From Bacillus sp. V5-8f (lineage in GTDB: Bacteria > Bacillota > Bacilli > Bacillales > DSM-1321), in assembly GCF_002863565.1 (NCBI RefSeq), contig NZ_PGUW01000004.1:673413-737412 (forward strand): a stretch of DNA of 64,000 nt, read 5' to 3'. Both the position numbers and the translations under genes were made by a program. The notes under the pieces are model-generated. The model was not told the origin of the DNA, made no database searches, and saw only the letters and a list, made by a program, of their open reading frames with translations. Positions 25,488 to 34,245 of this stretch are shown here, one piece after another (position 1 is the first letter of the stretch; the number at the start of each line of letters is the position of its first letter).

Positions 25488-27161
25488 TTGAAAAGTATTG
25501 CACTATTTGGATTAACAGGACAGGGGATTGAAACCGCTGGTGAAATCCTATCTAAAGCAATCGAAGCTCTAGGTTATGCACATAGAAATTGGCGTGATTT
25601 CTCAACCATTATTCGCGGCGGAAATACTTCCTTTGAAATCTACATCGCTGATAAATTCGAAGCCGAACCACCACCTAGAATAGAAGAAATAGATTTGGCA
25701 GTTGTTTGGAACGAGGAAGGAGCAGATCGCTATTTATCCAGGCTAAAGGATAAAGCGATGATTTTCGGTCCCGAGAACGTTAAGAGTATATCAAGTGAGC
25801 ATCAAGGAAATTCTCCGAAACTTGGATTTAACGTTTGGGCTCTTGGAATAGTAAGCGGTTATCTCGGTATTCCGTATCAACAGGTTGAAGTCGAAGTTGA
25901 AAGAAGATTTAAAAAAGGGAGAAATACCGATCTGTTAGATGCAGGTTATCAGTTGGGATTATTTGTTACAACGGCGGAGCCGCTCACAAATTTATCGATT
26001 GAAAATGCAACCATTTCCGGAAATGATGCATTGTGTCTTGGGGCTATTGCTGGAGATGTTAGATACTACTACGGTTACCCTATTACTCCAGCCTCCGAGA
26101 TACTGGAAAACCTGACAAAATGGCTGCCGCCACTAGGCGGAGGAGCATACCAGGTTGAAGATGAAATGGCAGCCATACATGCAGCTTTAGGGTGCAGCTA
26201 TGCCGGGAAACGGACTTTTGTTGCTACGAGCGGGCCTGGATTAGCATTAATGACCGAAGGATTAGGGTATGCTGCAGCAACAGAAATCCCGTTGGTGTTA
26301 GTTGATAATCAACGTGGAGGACCCTCTACAGGCATGCCAACAAAAACAGAACAAAGCGATTTATTGCACCTTATGAATGCAGGACATGGGGAATTTCCCC
26401 GTATCCTGCTAACCCCAACAAGTGTATTGGATTGTATCGTCACGATACAAGAAGCATTAAACCTCTCTGAGTATTATCAATGCCCCGTAATTATAGCTTT
26501 AGATTTAGATCTTGCACTTAGAAAAATATCCCTTCCATGGCAAAACATAGAGAACGCGATCAAATCCATTGAAATAGACCGTGGACCAACCATCTTAGAT
26601 TCTGAAGTAACAGGACCCTACAAAAGGTATGAGGCAGCTGGCAGCGGATCGCCCGTGCGGACAGTACCTGGGGTAAAAGGCGGTGAACATGTAGTCAGCG
26701 GTGATGAACATGATGAAAGAGGACTCATGGAGCCTGATTTTAAAAAGGTTCGCAACACGTTACATATAAGGCGGTTAAGAAAGGCTGATTCCATCCAATA
26801 CAATCGCCCATTTACAACAATAGGAGATGAGGATGCACTCATTACGATTATTGGTACGGGGGCGATGGGTGAGTTAATTAAGAATTTTGTGAATAATAAC
26901 TCCGGTTATAATGGCTTGTTGATTCGCCAGCTTTGTCCACTGCCTGATGAGGCCTTGAGAATTGCCTTAAAGAACTCGAATAAAATCATAGTTGCAGAAT
27001 ACAATGCCAAAGCTCAAATACGTACTATATTAGAAGCAGGACTGAAAGACAAAGAAGTCCAATCTCTCCTAAGGTATGATGGCGAACACTATACGGACAG
27101 AGAATTTAATGACGAAGTGGCAGCCATATTAACAAGATTTACTAGGAATCTTACATTTTAG
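25488..27161 (+). CDS. 2-oxoacid:acceptor oxidoreductase, fused gamma-alpha subunit
   Basis: The ~557-residue protein fuses the gamma domain (1 to about 170; GLTGQGIETAGEILSKAI, NWRDFSTIIRGGNTSFEI) to the pyrimidine-binding alpha domain (about 185-350; YYGYPITPASEILENL, QVEDEMAAIHAALGCSYAG, TSGPGLALMTEGLGYA) and a C-terminal transketolase-like domain. With the next gene it forms a KorAB-type enzyme that converts a 2-oxoacid and CoA to acyl-CoA, CO2 and reduced ferredoxin. The TTG at 25488 sits better behind the GGGGGGAG site than the adjacent TTG at 25485, but either is possible. A GGEHVVSGDEHDERG segment near residue 400 matches family members. Confidence 0.93.
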   Translation: MKSIALFGLTGQGIETAGEILSKAIEALGYAHRNWRDFSTIIRGGNTSFEIYIADKFEAEPPPRIEEIDLAVVWNEEGADRYLSRLKDKAMIFGPENVKSISSEHQGNSPKLGFNVWALGIVSGYLGIPYQQVEVEVERRFKKGRNTDLLDAGYQLGLFVTTAEPLTNLSIENATISGNDALCLGAIAGDVRYYYGYPITPASEILENLTKWLPPLGGGAYQVEDEMAAIHAALGCSYAGKRTFVATSGPGLALMTEGLGYAAATEIPLVLVDNQRGGPSTGMPTKTEQSDLLHLMNAGHGEFPRILLTPTSVLDCIVTIQEALNLSEYYQCPVIIALDLDLALRKISLPWQNIENAIKSIEIDRGPTILDSEVTGPYKRYEAAGSGSPVRTVPGVKGGEHVVSGDEHDERGLMEPDFKKVRNTLHIRRLRKADSIQYNRPFTTIGDEDALITIIGTGAMGELIKNFVNNNSGYNGLLIRQLCPLPDEALRIALKNSNKIIVAEYNAKAQIRTILEAGLKDKEVQSLLRYDGEHYTDREFNDEVAAILTRFTRNLTF

Positions 27162-27172
27162 GGGGCCATATA

Positions 27173-27997
27173 ATGGTGGAAACATTAACAGCAAAGGATT
27201 TTTCGAATGGGAATACACCTACATGGTGTCCAGGTTGTGGAGACTTTGGTGTACTGAGAGGCATCCAAAGCGCATTAGCAAAATTAAATGTCAGGCCGGA
27301 AAATGCAGTACTTGTGTCTGGCATCGGATGCAGCGGTAAAATATCGCATTATTTTGGCGGCTATTCAATCCATACAACTCATGGAAGAACATTGCCAACA
27401 GCATTAGGGATTAAATCCTCCCGACCTGAGTTAACAGTGATTGCAGCAGGTGGTGATGGAGACGGATACGGAATAGGCGTAGGCCATCTTGTACATGCTG
27501 CACGGCGAAATTTAAATGTTACCTATATTGTGATGGATAATTCGGTATATGGAAATACAAAAGGTCAAACTTCACCAACCAGTCCGATTGGGTATCAATC
27601 CTCCACTACCCCTGGAGGCAATAGTGACCAGCCAATTAACCCGCTTTTATTAGCATGGTCTTCTGGGGCAACTTTCATTGGCCAGGGTTTCTCAGGTGAT
27701 ATCAAGCATTTGGAAGACTTAATCATCAAGGGCATTCAACATAATGGATTTTCATTAATCAATATATTTAGTCCATGTGTTGTTTTCAATAAAGCTCAGG
27801 GATACGATTTTTATAAAAAGAATATAACTTATCAAGAACGTCCTGCTGAAACAAGTCCGGAATTAGTTTCGGTAATCTCTGAAAATCCTTTTAGTGTTGG
27901 TGTGCTTTGGCAGAACAATACTCGCAAAACCAAAACTCCACAACCACAAGTAGTGCAAAGAGATCTCATAACCTACTTAAAAGCCAGCATCGGATAA
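27173..27997 (+). CDS. 2-oxoacid:ferredoxin oxidoreductase beta subunit
   Basis: The 274-residue thiamine-diphosphate-binding subunit has TWCPGCGDFGVLRGIQ, GIGCSGKISHYF, GDGDGYGIGVGHLVHAARRN and MDNSVYGNTKGQTSPTS, the last being the ThDP/magnesium site. It begins 11 bp after the alpha subunit and is surely co-expressed with it. The subunit carries no separate ferredoxin domain, so electrons go to a free ferredoxin. 2-Oxoglutarate is the common substrate of this subtype. The neighbouring leucine-dehydrogenase-like gene makes branched-chain oxoacids another candidate. Confidence 0.94.
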   Translation: MVETLTAKDFSNGNTPTWCPGCGDFGVLRGIQSALAKLNVRPENAVLVSGIGCSGKISHYFGGYSIHTTHGRTLPTALGIKSSRPELTVIAAGGDGDGYGIGVGHLVHAARRNLNVTYIVMDNSVYGNTKGQTSPTSPIGYQSSTTPGGNSDQPINPLLLAWSSGATFIGQGFSGDIKHLEDLIIKGIQHNGFSLINIFSPCVVFNKAQGYDFYKKNITYQERPAETSPELVSVISENPFSVGVLWQNNTRKTKTPQPQVVQRDLITYLKASIG

Positions 27998-28040
27998 AGT
28001 CCCGGGCAAAAGGAGAGTAACGAATACAAGGGGTGATGAA

Positions 28041-29135
28041 ATGGAAGGTAAAATCTTCGAATACTTAGATAAATATAATTATGAAAATCTATTCTTTTTC
28101 AATGATAATGAAACGGGGCTAAAGGGTGTTGTTTGTATTCATGATACAACCTTGGGACCAGCAACCGGCGGACTTAGAATGTGGACTTATCAGAATGAAT
28201 GGGATGCAATCGAAGATGCCCTAAGGCTGGGCAAAGGAATGACATATAAATATGCTGCTGCCGGGGTGGACCTTGGCGGTGGAAAAGCTGTTATAATTGG
28301 CGATCCAAAAAAGCAAAAAAGTGAAGCCTTGTTTCGAGCATTCGGACGCTTTATCAATCGATTAAACGGCTTATATATTACTGGGCAAGATGTAGGTACT
28401 ACATTACGGGATATGGAAACCATCCGGCTGGAGACTCCTTATGTAGTGACTCTGCCAAGAGAGTTTGGCGGTGCAGGAGAAATCTCTCCCTATACTGCCC
28501 TCGGTGTTTATCAGGCAATCAAAGCTTGCACAAAGGAGAAGCTGGGAACAGATCGTCTCGAGGGTGTGCGAATTGCCGTTCAAGGTGTGGGAAGTGTAGG
28601 CTATCACCTTGTTAAACATCTAGCAGAAGAAGGAGCTATCATTACGATTGCAGACATCGATGCGAAGAGGACGAATGAAGTAGCAGAAGAGTTTGGAACA
28701 AATGTAGATTCCATAGATAAGATTCATGCATTGGATGTTGATATTTTCTCCCCTTGTGCACTTGGTAAAGTGATAAATGACCGTTCTATAGAGGAATTGA
28801 AATGTTCGATCGTTGCAGGGTGTGCAAACAACCAACTAGCTGAAGAAAAACATGGTGACTACCTGGATGAACTTGGCATCCTATATGCACCTGACTACAT
28901 TGCAAATGCTGGGGGAACGATTTTTGATACAGATCGTATCAAACCAGGCGGATTTAATGAACAAAGAGGGGTCAATGCTGTGAAACGCATTTATGAAACA
29001 ATGACAGATTTAATTCATATTTCAAAAACTGAGAAAATACCAACCTATAAAGCTGCGGATTTATTTGCAGAAAGAAGAATTGAGAGTGTTGGAAAAGCGA
29101 AGCATGTGCGAAAACAAAGTTCCATCTTTAAATAG
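28041..29135 (+). CDS. Glu/Leu/Phe/Val dehydrogenase family (leucine-dehydrogenase-like)
   Basis: The 364-residue amino-acid dehydrogenase has ATGGLRMW, the catalytic-lysine region MTYKYAAAGVDLGGGKAVI, GQDVGTT, a Rossmann motif VQGVGSVGYHLVKHL and CANNQL. This is the leucine/phenylalanine dehydrogenase branch, which is shorter than glutamate dehydrogenase. It deaminates an L-amino acid to a 2-oxoacid with NAD. Sitting 43 bp after the oxoacid oxidoreductase genes, it probably feeds them their substrate. The C-terminal tail (VGKAKHVRKQSSIFK) is basic. ATG preceded by AAGGGGTGA. Confidence 0.92.
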   Translation: MEGKIFEYLDKYNYENLFFFNDNETGLKGVVCIHDTTLGPATGGLRMWTYQNEWDAIEDALRLGKGMTYKYAAAGVDLGGGKAVIIGDPKKQKSEALFRAFGRFINRLNGLYITGQDVGTTLRDMETIRLETPYVVTLPREFGGAGEISPYTALGVYQAIKACTKEKLGTDRLEGVRIAVQGVGSVGYHLVKHLAEEGAIITIADIDAKRTNEVAEEFGTNVDSIDKIHALDVDIFSPCALGKVINDRSIEELKCSIVAGCANNQLAEEKHGDYLDELGILYAPDYIANAGGTIFDTDRIKPGGFNEQRGVNAVKRIYETMTDLIHISKTEKIPTYKAADLFAERRIESVGKAKHVRKQSSIFK

Positions 29136-29157
29136 TAATTTGAAGGGAGAGATTGAT

Positions 29158-29919
29158 TTGCGGTTAAAAGACAAGGTTTGTATTGTAACAGGTTCTAGCA
29201 TGGGAATCGGTGAAGCAATTTCGGAAAGATTTGCCGAGGAAGGGGCAAAAGTAGTTGTAAACTCCCGCAGTCAGGAAAGAGCGGATCAAACGGCAAGAAG
29301 CCTGCGAGAAAAGGGGTATGAGGTATGTGCGATTGCTGCGGATATGGCGAACAAACAATCTGTAGAGAACCTAGTTGCAACAACCATCCAAAAATACGGA
29401 CAAATCGATGTATTTGTAAATAATGCAGGGATCAACCGGATCGGCCCTTCCATGGCATTAAGTGAAGAGGATTGGAAGGCTGTACTGGACACGAATCTAT
29501 CCGGGGTTTTCTTTGGATGCCAGGAAGCAGGAAAAGCGATGGAAAAGGTCGGAGGGGGCTCCATCATCAATATTACCTCTGTTTATGGCCAGGTCTGCGT
29601 TCCAATGAGAGCAGCCTATAGCTCGACTAAACACGGCATGATCGGCTTAACAAAGGTATTAGCAGTCGAATGGGCAGAAAAAAACATCCGAGTTAACGCG
29701 GTAGCACCTGCTTATATAAAAACTCCATTAGATGAAACGGACCAAGAGGCTGGCGGCTATGATGACCAGGATGTAGTCAGGCGAACACCGCTTCGCCGCT
29801 TTGGGACAACAAAGGAAGTGGCAGATGTTGTCTTGTTTTTAGCAACCGATGAATCAAGCTATGTGACCGGTACTACCTATAACGTAGATGGAGGTTGGGT
29901 AGCATATGGAGGCTGGTAA
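29158..29919 (+). CDS. SDR-family oxidoreductase
   Basis: About 253 residues with TGSSMGIGEAI, NNAGIN, ITSVYG and YSSTKHG (catalytic tyrosine and lysine), ending TYNVDGGWVAYGGW. It belongs to the classical glucose-dehydrogenase/3-oxoacyl-reductase-like SDRs. An in-frame opening reaches back to 29065 inside the previous gene, but the TTG at 29158 follows AAGGGAGAG at a good distance. It is part of the GntR-controlled operon; substrate unknown. Confidence 0.9.
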   Translation: MRLKDKVCIVTGSSMGIGEAISERFAEEGAKVVVNSRSQERADQTARSLREKGYEVCAIAADMANKQSVENLVATTIQKYGQIDVFVNNAGINRIGPSMALSEEDWKAVLDTNLSGVFFGCQEAGKAMEKVGGGSIINITSVYGQVCVPMRAAYSSTKHGMIGLTKVLAVEWAEKNIRVNAVAPAYIKTPLDETDQEAGGYDDQDVVRRTPLRRFGTTKEVADVVLFLATDESSYVTGTTYNVDGGWVAYGGW

Positions 29920-29933
29920 AGGGGGGATGTTTA

Positions 29934-30287
29934 TTGGCGGTAAAATTGATTCGCTCGGAAAACTATGAATTTGAAAAAATGGACGGTACCATCGGGCCTG
30001 GTGAAGGGTTGATTTCAAGAAGCGTTACAGATGAAGTATCCGAAACTTTGGGTGCCGGCATCGTTATATTAAAACAATGCAAATTTCCTTGGACTCTTTT
30101 ATATGACGAAACGATTTATGTAATTGACGGCGAGGTAAAAATTGAAACGGATGGAAACAGGTTTATCGGGCATCAAGGAGATTCCTTTTTTATTGAAAAA
30201 GGTACATCGATTATATATGAAAGTACAACACAGGCATCCTTTTATTATGCTTTGTATCCAGCAAACTGGAAGCATAAATACAGATAA
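29934..30287 (+). CDS. EutQ-like cupin protein
   Basis: This ~117-residue single-domain cupin has a beta-rich body (FPWTLLYDETIYVIDGEVKIETDG, then GDSFFIEKGTSIIYE) matching the EutQ/ethanolamine-utilisation cupin pattern. The usual histidine metal ligands are largely absent, which is common in this subgroup. TTG start seven bases after AAAGGGGGG. Its role is unknown; linkage suggests a sugar/keto isomerase-like or accessory function for the operon substrate. Confidence 0.75.
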   Translation: MAVKLIRSENYEFEKMDGTIGPGEGLISRSVTDEVSETLGAGIVILKQCKFPWTLLYDETIYVIDGEVKIETDGNRFIGHQGDSFFIEKGTSIIYESTTQASFYYALYPANWKHKYR

Positions 30288-30309
30288 TAAAGTACTTTTA
30301 AAGCCAATA

Positions 30310-30340
30310 GAAGAATCTTTTCTTAATGGAAAGATTCTTC
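30310..30340. other. 11-bp perfect hairpin between cupin and symporter genes
   Basis: GAAGAATCTTT pairs with AAAGATTCTTC around a 9-base loop. No strong T run follows, so it may be a weak terminator or an RNA-processing or stability element that lowers symporter expression. Confidence 0.5.
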
Positions 30341-30536
30341 TATATCAATATACACAATCATTCTTCTTTCCCTAACCTCCATTATTCTGCAGTATCATTT
30401 ACCATCTCATTCCTTTCCAATAGTCTTAGTACATGTAAAATTTTCAAAATATTCTTTAAATTAATCAACTTGTTGGTTGATCAAACGAACTCACAAGGTT
30501 GAAAAATTAGTAAATATTGAATGGAGTGTGAAACGT

Positions 30537-32003
30537 ATGAATATGGTCATTCTATTTGAATTGATTCTTTACTTTGTAGCGATGCTGGGAGTTGGAGTCT
30601 ATTATAGCCGTAAAAATCTTGGGTACGATGACTATCATCTTGGAGGCAATAAAATTCCGGGATGGGCTTTGGCTTTTTCAGAAAGGTCAACTGAGGCTTC
30701 GGCATGGTTGTTATTAGGAGCAACAGGTTTTGCTTTTTCGACAGGACTTTCAAGCATATGGCTATTTCTTGGAATGTTAGCAGGAATTATAGTGTCATGG
30801 GTATTTTTAGCGAAAAAGTTTATGGAAGAAAGAATAAAGTATAACGTACTGACACTGCCTGATTATTTATCAGCCAAGTTCCCAAAACATGCAAACTTAA
30901 TCAGGGGCATTGGGGCTATCATTATTATTCCTTTCTTTACTCTGTACGTGGGAACTCAGTTTGGAGGGACAGGGAAGACGTTAGAGCAAACAATGGGCAT
31001 TGATCCATTAACAGGTATTCTGATCGTGGCAGCGGTTGTAATTGTATATTCTTGCCTGGGAGGGTTTCTATCAGTTGTATGGACAGATGCCATCCAAGCG
31101 ATTTTAATGGTGACTACACTCGTTATTTTGCCTATTGTAGCATTGATCAAAATCTCGGCATCAGACCTGTCCATAAGTCATGCACTAATTCAAGCAGGCA
31201 ATGGAGCGGATTCCTGGACTGGTGGTGCAACTGGATTTGCTATTGGGCTTTTAATATATACAAACTTTTCTTGGGCGTTAGGGTATCTTGGAGGGCAACC
31301 GCATATCAGTGCAAGGTTTATGGCATTAAAAAACGAACAGGATGCCAAAATCGGAAGAAACTTTGCGATTCTTTGGGGAGTATTAGCCTATGGCGGTGCA
31401 TTCTTGATCGGTATTACAGGTTTGACGTTATATGGTTCTGATTCAGTAGAAAATGTTGAAATGATTTTACCTTTTATGCTGACCGAGCTGCTTCCAGGAT
31501 GGTTAGTTGGTATCTTGCTTGCCGGGATTTTAGCAGCTATTATGTCTACAGTGTCTTCTCAGTTATTAGTGGTCACTAGTTCGATAAGTGAAGATATTTT
31601 GCACAAGATTATGGGTATCCAGTTCACCGAAAAACAGCTTTTAATGATTTCACGTTTGACCGTTACTGTGGTTGGACTAATTGGATTAGTAATCGGGCTT
31701 ATGTCTAAATCTTTAATTTATGTTGTGATTGGCTGGGCTTGGGCCGGGGTTGGAAATAGCTTTGCCGCTGCCATTCTATTAACTTTCTTTTGGAAACGAG
31801 TCTCGGGTGCTGGTGTCATTGCTGCGCTTCTTACTGGATTTGTTAGCACCATTATCTGGATCAATACACCGCTCGAATCCATGTTTACTTCCCGTGGCGC
31901 AACATTGATTCTTGCCTTAATCGCTGGAGTCATTGTCAGTTTGATGAAGCCTGAAGAGAAGGAGGGCTCCTCTGGAGAGAATCGGGGAATATTGACATCG
32001 TGA
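30537..32003 (+). CDS. sodium:solute symporter family (SSS) transporter
   Basis: About 488 residues with roughly 13 transmembrane segments in the LeuT-like SSS fold. Recognisable parts are YYSRKNLGYDDYHLGGNKIPGWALAFS, GGFLSVVWTDAIQAILM, and the sodium-site helix ILAAIMSTVSSQLLVVTSSISEDI. It resembles PutP/proline and related amino-acid or carboxylate symporters. The ATG at 30537 follows GGAG by 10 bases; the longer in-frame opening at 30477 lacks a site. It ends the GntR-linked region and probably imports the amino-acid-like substrate of the dehydrogenase and oxidoreductase. Confidence 0.92.
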   Translation: MNMVILFELILYFVAMLGVGVYYSRKNLGYDDYHLGGNKIPGWALAFSERSTEASAWLLLGATGFAFSTGLSSIWLFLGMLAGIIVSWVFLAKKFMEERIKYNVLTLPDYLSAKFPKHANLIRGIGAIIIIPFFTLYVGTQFGGTGKTLEQTMGIDPLTGILIVAAVVIVYSCLGGFLSVVWTDAIQAILMVTTLVILPIVALIKISASDLSISHALIQAGNGADSWTGGATGFAIGLLIYTNFSWALGYLGGQPHISARFMALKNEQDAKIGRNFAILWGVLAYGGAFLIGITGLTLYGSDSVENVEMILPFMLTELLPGWLVGILLAGILAAIMSTVSSQLLVVTSSISEDILHKIMGIQFTEKQLLMISRLTVTVVGLIGLVIGLMSKSLIYVVIGWAWAGVGNSFAAAILLTFFWKRVSGAGVIAALLTGFVSTIIWINTPLESMFTSRGATLILALIAGVIVSLMKPEEKEGSSGENRGILTS

Positions 32004-32080
32004 TTGTGCGTAAGGGTAAAAAGTCCACATTAATGTGATTCTATAAAAAATCACATGGTGGAATTTTACACTATTACTAC

Positions 32081-32106
32081 GAGCAGCTAATAGCTAGCTC
32101 TTTTTT
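32081..32106 (+). terminator. symporter terminator
   Basis: GAGCAGCT pairs with AGCTAGCTC (one bulged A), followed by six T residues. The rest of the 320-bp gap to the convergent SDR gene shows no gene I recognise. Confidence 0.8.
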
Positions 32107-32323
32107 AATTGTTTTAATTTAGATTGATGTTTTTACCGATATTGCTAGGACCTTGCTATAATTGCGGCTACAAGGCGGTTGCCATCAGGCGGGAAAACAA
32201 AAGGGCTGAATCCGAGACAATAACGAACTCATGCCCAACTAGCTGATTAAAATTTGGGTCTACCTTTTTTGTTTCAGATACAGCTTCTCCAGTAGTATAA
32301 TACATAGCTTATATTAATAATGA

Positions 32324-33034
32324 TTACCAAGGAATAATCCCATTTTCATTTAGAATTTTACCATTGTAATTTGTTTCGCTTAAGGCATATTTGACAATGA
32401 TTTGTGCACCTTCCGCAGTTGTTTTGCCTCCTGGGGCATTTCCGTTAAGGTCAGTGCTGGTAAAACCAGGTGTCACGCCTAAAATTTCAGGGCCGTTTGT
32501 GCCAAATTCTTTACCAAAGGTTAATGTTAAAGAGTTCACAGCGGTTTTTGATGAGTTATAGCCTAATATATTGAGTGGTGCAACTTCACCATTCTCGAAC
32601 ATTGTTTGAGAAGCCATATCGGTAGTAACGTTTAGGATTTTTCCGGATGGTGATTTTTTTACTAGTGGTAAAAACGTTTGGATCATTTGAAACGTTCCAA
32701 AGAAGTTAACATCAAATTCTTGACGCAGCGTTTCTAATTTTAGTTCACTAGGCAAAATGTTGAAATCGAGTGCAATCCCTGCATTATTTATTAACAAGTC
32801 TAGGTGATCCGTAACTTGAAGGATTTTATTTTTTGCGTTTTGAATGGATTGTGTGTCTGAAATGTCAACTTGAACATATGTAACATTCGAAAAGCCTAAT
32901 GCTTGTACAGCTTTTTCTCCGAGTTCTTCGTTGCGGGCTCCTAAAAATACGTGATAATTTTTTTCTGCTAATTGACGGACAATTTCATACCCAATACCTT
33001 TATTAGCTCCTGTTACAAAAGCGAATTTTGTCAT
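32324..33034 (-). CDS. SDR-family oxidoreductase (carbonyl-reductase-like)
   Basis: The 236-residue SDR has VTGANKGIGYEIVRQLAEKNYHV, NNAGIAL and YNSSKTAVNSL (catalytic Tyr/Lys). The N-terminus is that of carbonyl-reductase-type SDRs, which reduce aldehydes and quinone-like carbonyls. GGAGG precedes the minus-strand ATG. Its promoter has the 19-bp spacer typical of MerR-family activation, so induction by an electrophile or aldehyde is likely. It is a single-gene unit convergent with the symporter. Confidence 0.92.
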   Translation of the reverse strand: MTKFAFVTGANKGIGYEIVRQLAEKNYHVFLGARNEELGEKAVQALGFSNVTYVQVDISDTQSIQNAKNKILQVTDHLDLLINNAGIALDFNILPSELKLETLRQEFDVNFFGTFQMIQTFLPLVKKSPSGKILNVTTDMASQTMFENGEVAPLNILGYNSSKTAVNSLTLTFGKEFGTNGPEILGVTPGFTSTDLNGNAPGGKTTAEGAQIIVKYALSETNYNGKILNENGIIPW

Positions 33035-33072
33035 CTTTTTTCCTCCAATGTTTTATTGATTCATACAATAAA

Positions 33073-33103
33073 AAGATACACCTTAAACCTATGATCAGGT
33101 CAA
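33073..33103 (-). promoter_or_regulatory. MerR-type promoter (19-bp spacer) for the SDR gene
   Basis: On the minus strand TTGACC (33103-33098) and TATCTT (33078-33073) are separated by exactly 19 bp. The over-long spacer contains ACCT...AGGT arms and a TGATCA centre. MerR-family activators work on such over-long spacers by twisting the DNA. The start codon lies about 40 bp downstream. No merR gene is nearby in the window. Confidence 0.7.
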
Positions 33104-33624
33104 GTTTCTTGTGTTTTTTTAGGTCAAACGGTAAAACTTTTTTTATCGGGAACAATAGTTTTATTTAAGGAAATCAGAGTTATTATCCTGCTATGATAAG
33201 GTATGGATGGCCACTATTTTTTATTCAGATAATATGTTGAGGATTAGGCTGCCATTAGGCGGATTAAAGGGGGAAGAGGTTAGAAAGGTTTGTTAAAATG
33301 TTATTTAATGGGAGTTAATGGATGTACAAGTTCTAAGGTATTTTGAGAATTTAGAATCAAAACACAAGGGAATCCAATATGAATACTTGCTGATAATTAG
33401 CCAGAGCTTTTTAGAAAGTTGTATAAAGCTAGTAGAAGGCCCTTTGAGATAAAATCTTTCAAGAATCTTCTTTACTTAGTGTTTTGTAAAATTTTCACTC
33501 CACCAACCGGGCAGGTGCAACAAAAGACTTCCATAAAAAGTGGAAAATGTTCTTAAGGAAACAACAGTGTTTCATTAAGCGATTTACGGGAATAAAGGGG
33601 GTAGACTAAGTAAAAAAGGAGTAG
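33104..33624. other. gene-poor stretch with one doubtful short frame
   Basis: No persuasive gene. A 44-codon frame (33318-33452, beginning MDVQVLRYFENLESKHKG) has a composition like real protein but its GGGAG site is only three bases from the ATG. It may be a relic of a larger gene. Confidence 0.3.
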
Positions 33625-33627
33625 ATG

Positions 33628-33705
33628 TTGGTGAAAGTTATTTTAATCTTGGCTTTAATTGTTATCGCATATATGGTATATAAAAAGGTTTTTAAACGAA
33701 GATAG
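33628..33705 (+). CDS. 25-residue single-pass membrane peptide
   Basis: A short frame starts MVKVILILALIVIAYM and ends YKKVFKRR. It is one hydrophobic helix with a basic tail, the layout of small Bacillus membrane peptides. AAAGGAG lies six bases before the TTG at 33628; ATG 33625 and GTG 33631 are alternative starts. Function unknown. Confidence 0.55.
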   Translation: MVKVILILALIVIAYMVYKKVFKRR

Positions 33706-33758
33706 ATAAAACGAGTAATTGAATTTCTTTCCCGAGTCGGTCTTTTTGTACCAGCCGA

Positions 33759-33935
33759 TTATTTAATTGTTTTCGAATAGGCATCACTGTTGTCCGCTGT
33801 CTCGGTTGCCTGGGCCAATATTTCTTCCATTTCGGAGACCATCCGATGGATGTTGTGGAATTTTGCGTTCATATATAGCTCAAAGCTCTTTATCTCGTCG
33901 GTCAACTGCTCTAATTCCTTTAATAATTGTTTCAT
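33759..33935 (-). CDS. 58-residue predicted coiled-coil protein
   Basis: The minus-strand frame encodes a charged, heptad-rich peptide (MKQLLKELEQLTDEIKSFE, then HNIHRMVSEMEEILAQA) with no membrane segment. The ATG follows a CGGAG site about 11 bases upstream. It looks like a conserved small cytosolic protein of Bacillaceae but I cannot name the family. Confidence 0.6.
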   Translation of the reverse strand: MKQLLKELEQLTDEIKSFELYMNAKFHNIHRMVSEMEEILAQATETADNSDAYSKTIK

Positions 33936-34245
33936 GAAAATAACACTCCGTTGAGCCGTCTGTCCGGCAGGATGTTGTTAACTTTTTCTATTATGCTTTG
34001 TATCGTTATTGCCATATGCAGTGTAGGAGTTGTAGCATAATTGTAAACGTCTTGAAAAAATAGTTACATAGTTGTTACCCGTCCTATTCTAAACTACTAC
34101 CGCTCATTGTGTACAGGCGTTTTTCATAGTTAAAAAGACTCAATATTCTTCGTGCAAGAATCGGTAAAGTTCCCCATGTTTGGTTTGTCCTTGCTGCTAT
34201 TGGGAAAAGTAAATTAGCATGCTATATTGAATGGAGGAATTAAAC

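Noticed and set aside
30462..30481. ATCAAC-GTTGAT inverted repeat before the symporter gene
   Set aside because: Six-bp arms only and no promoter boxes in register; not strong enough to call an operator.
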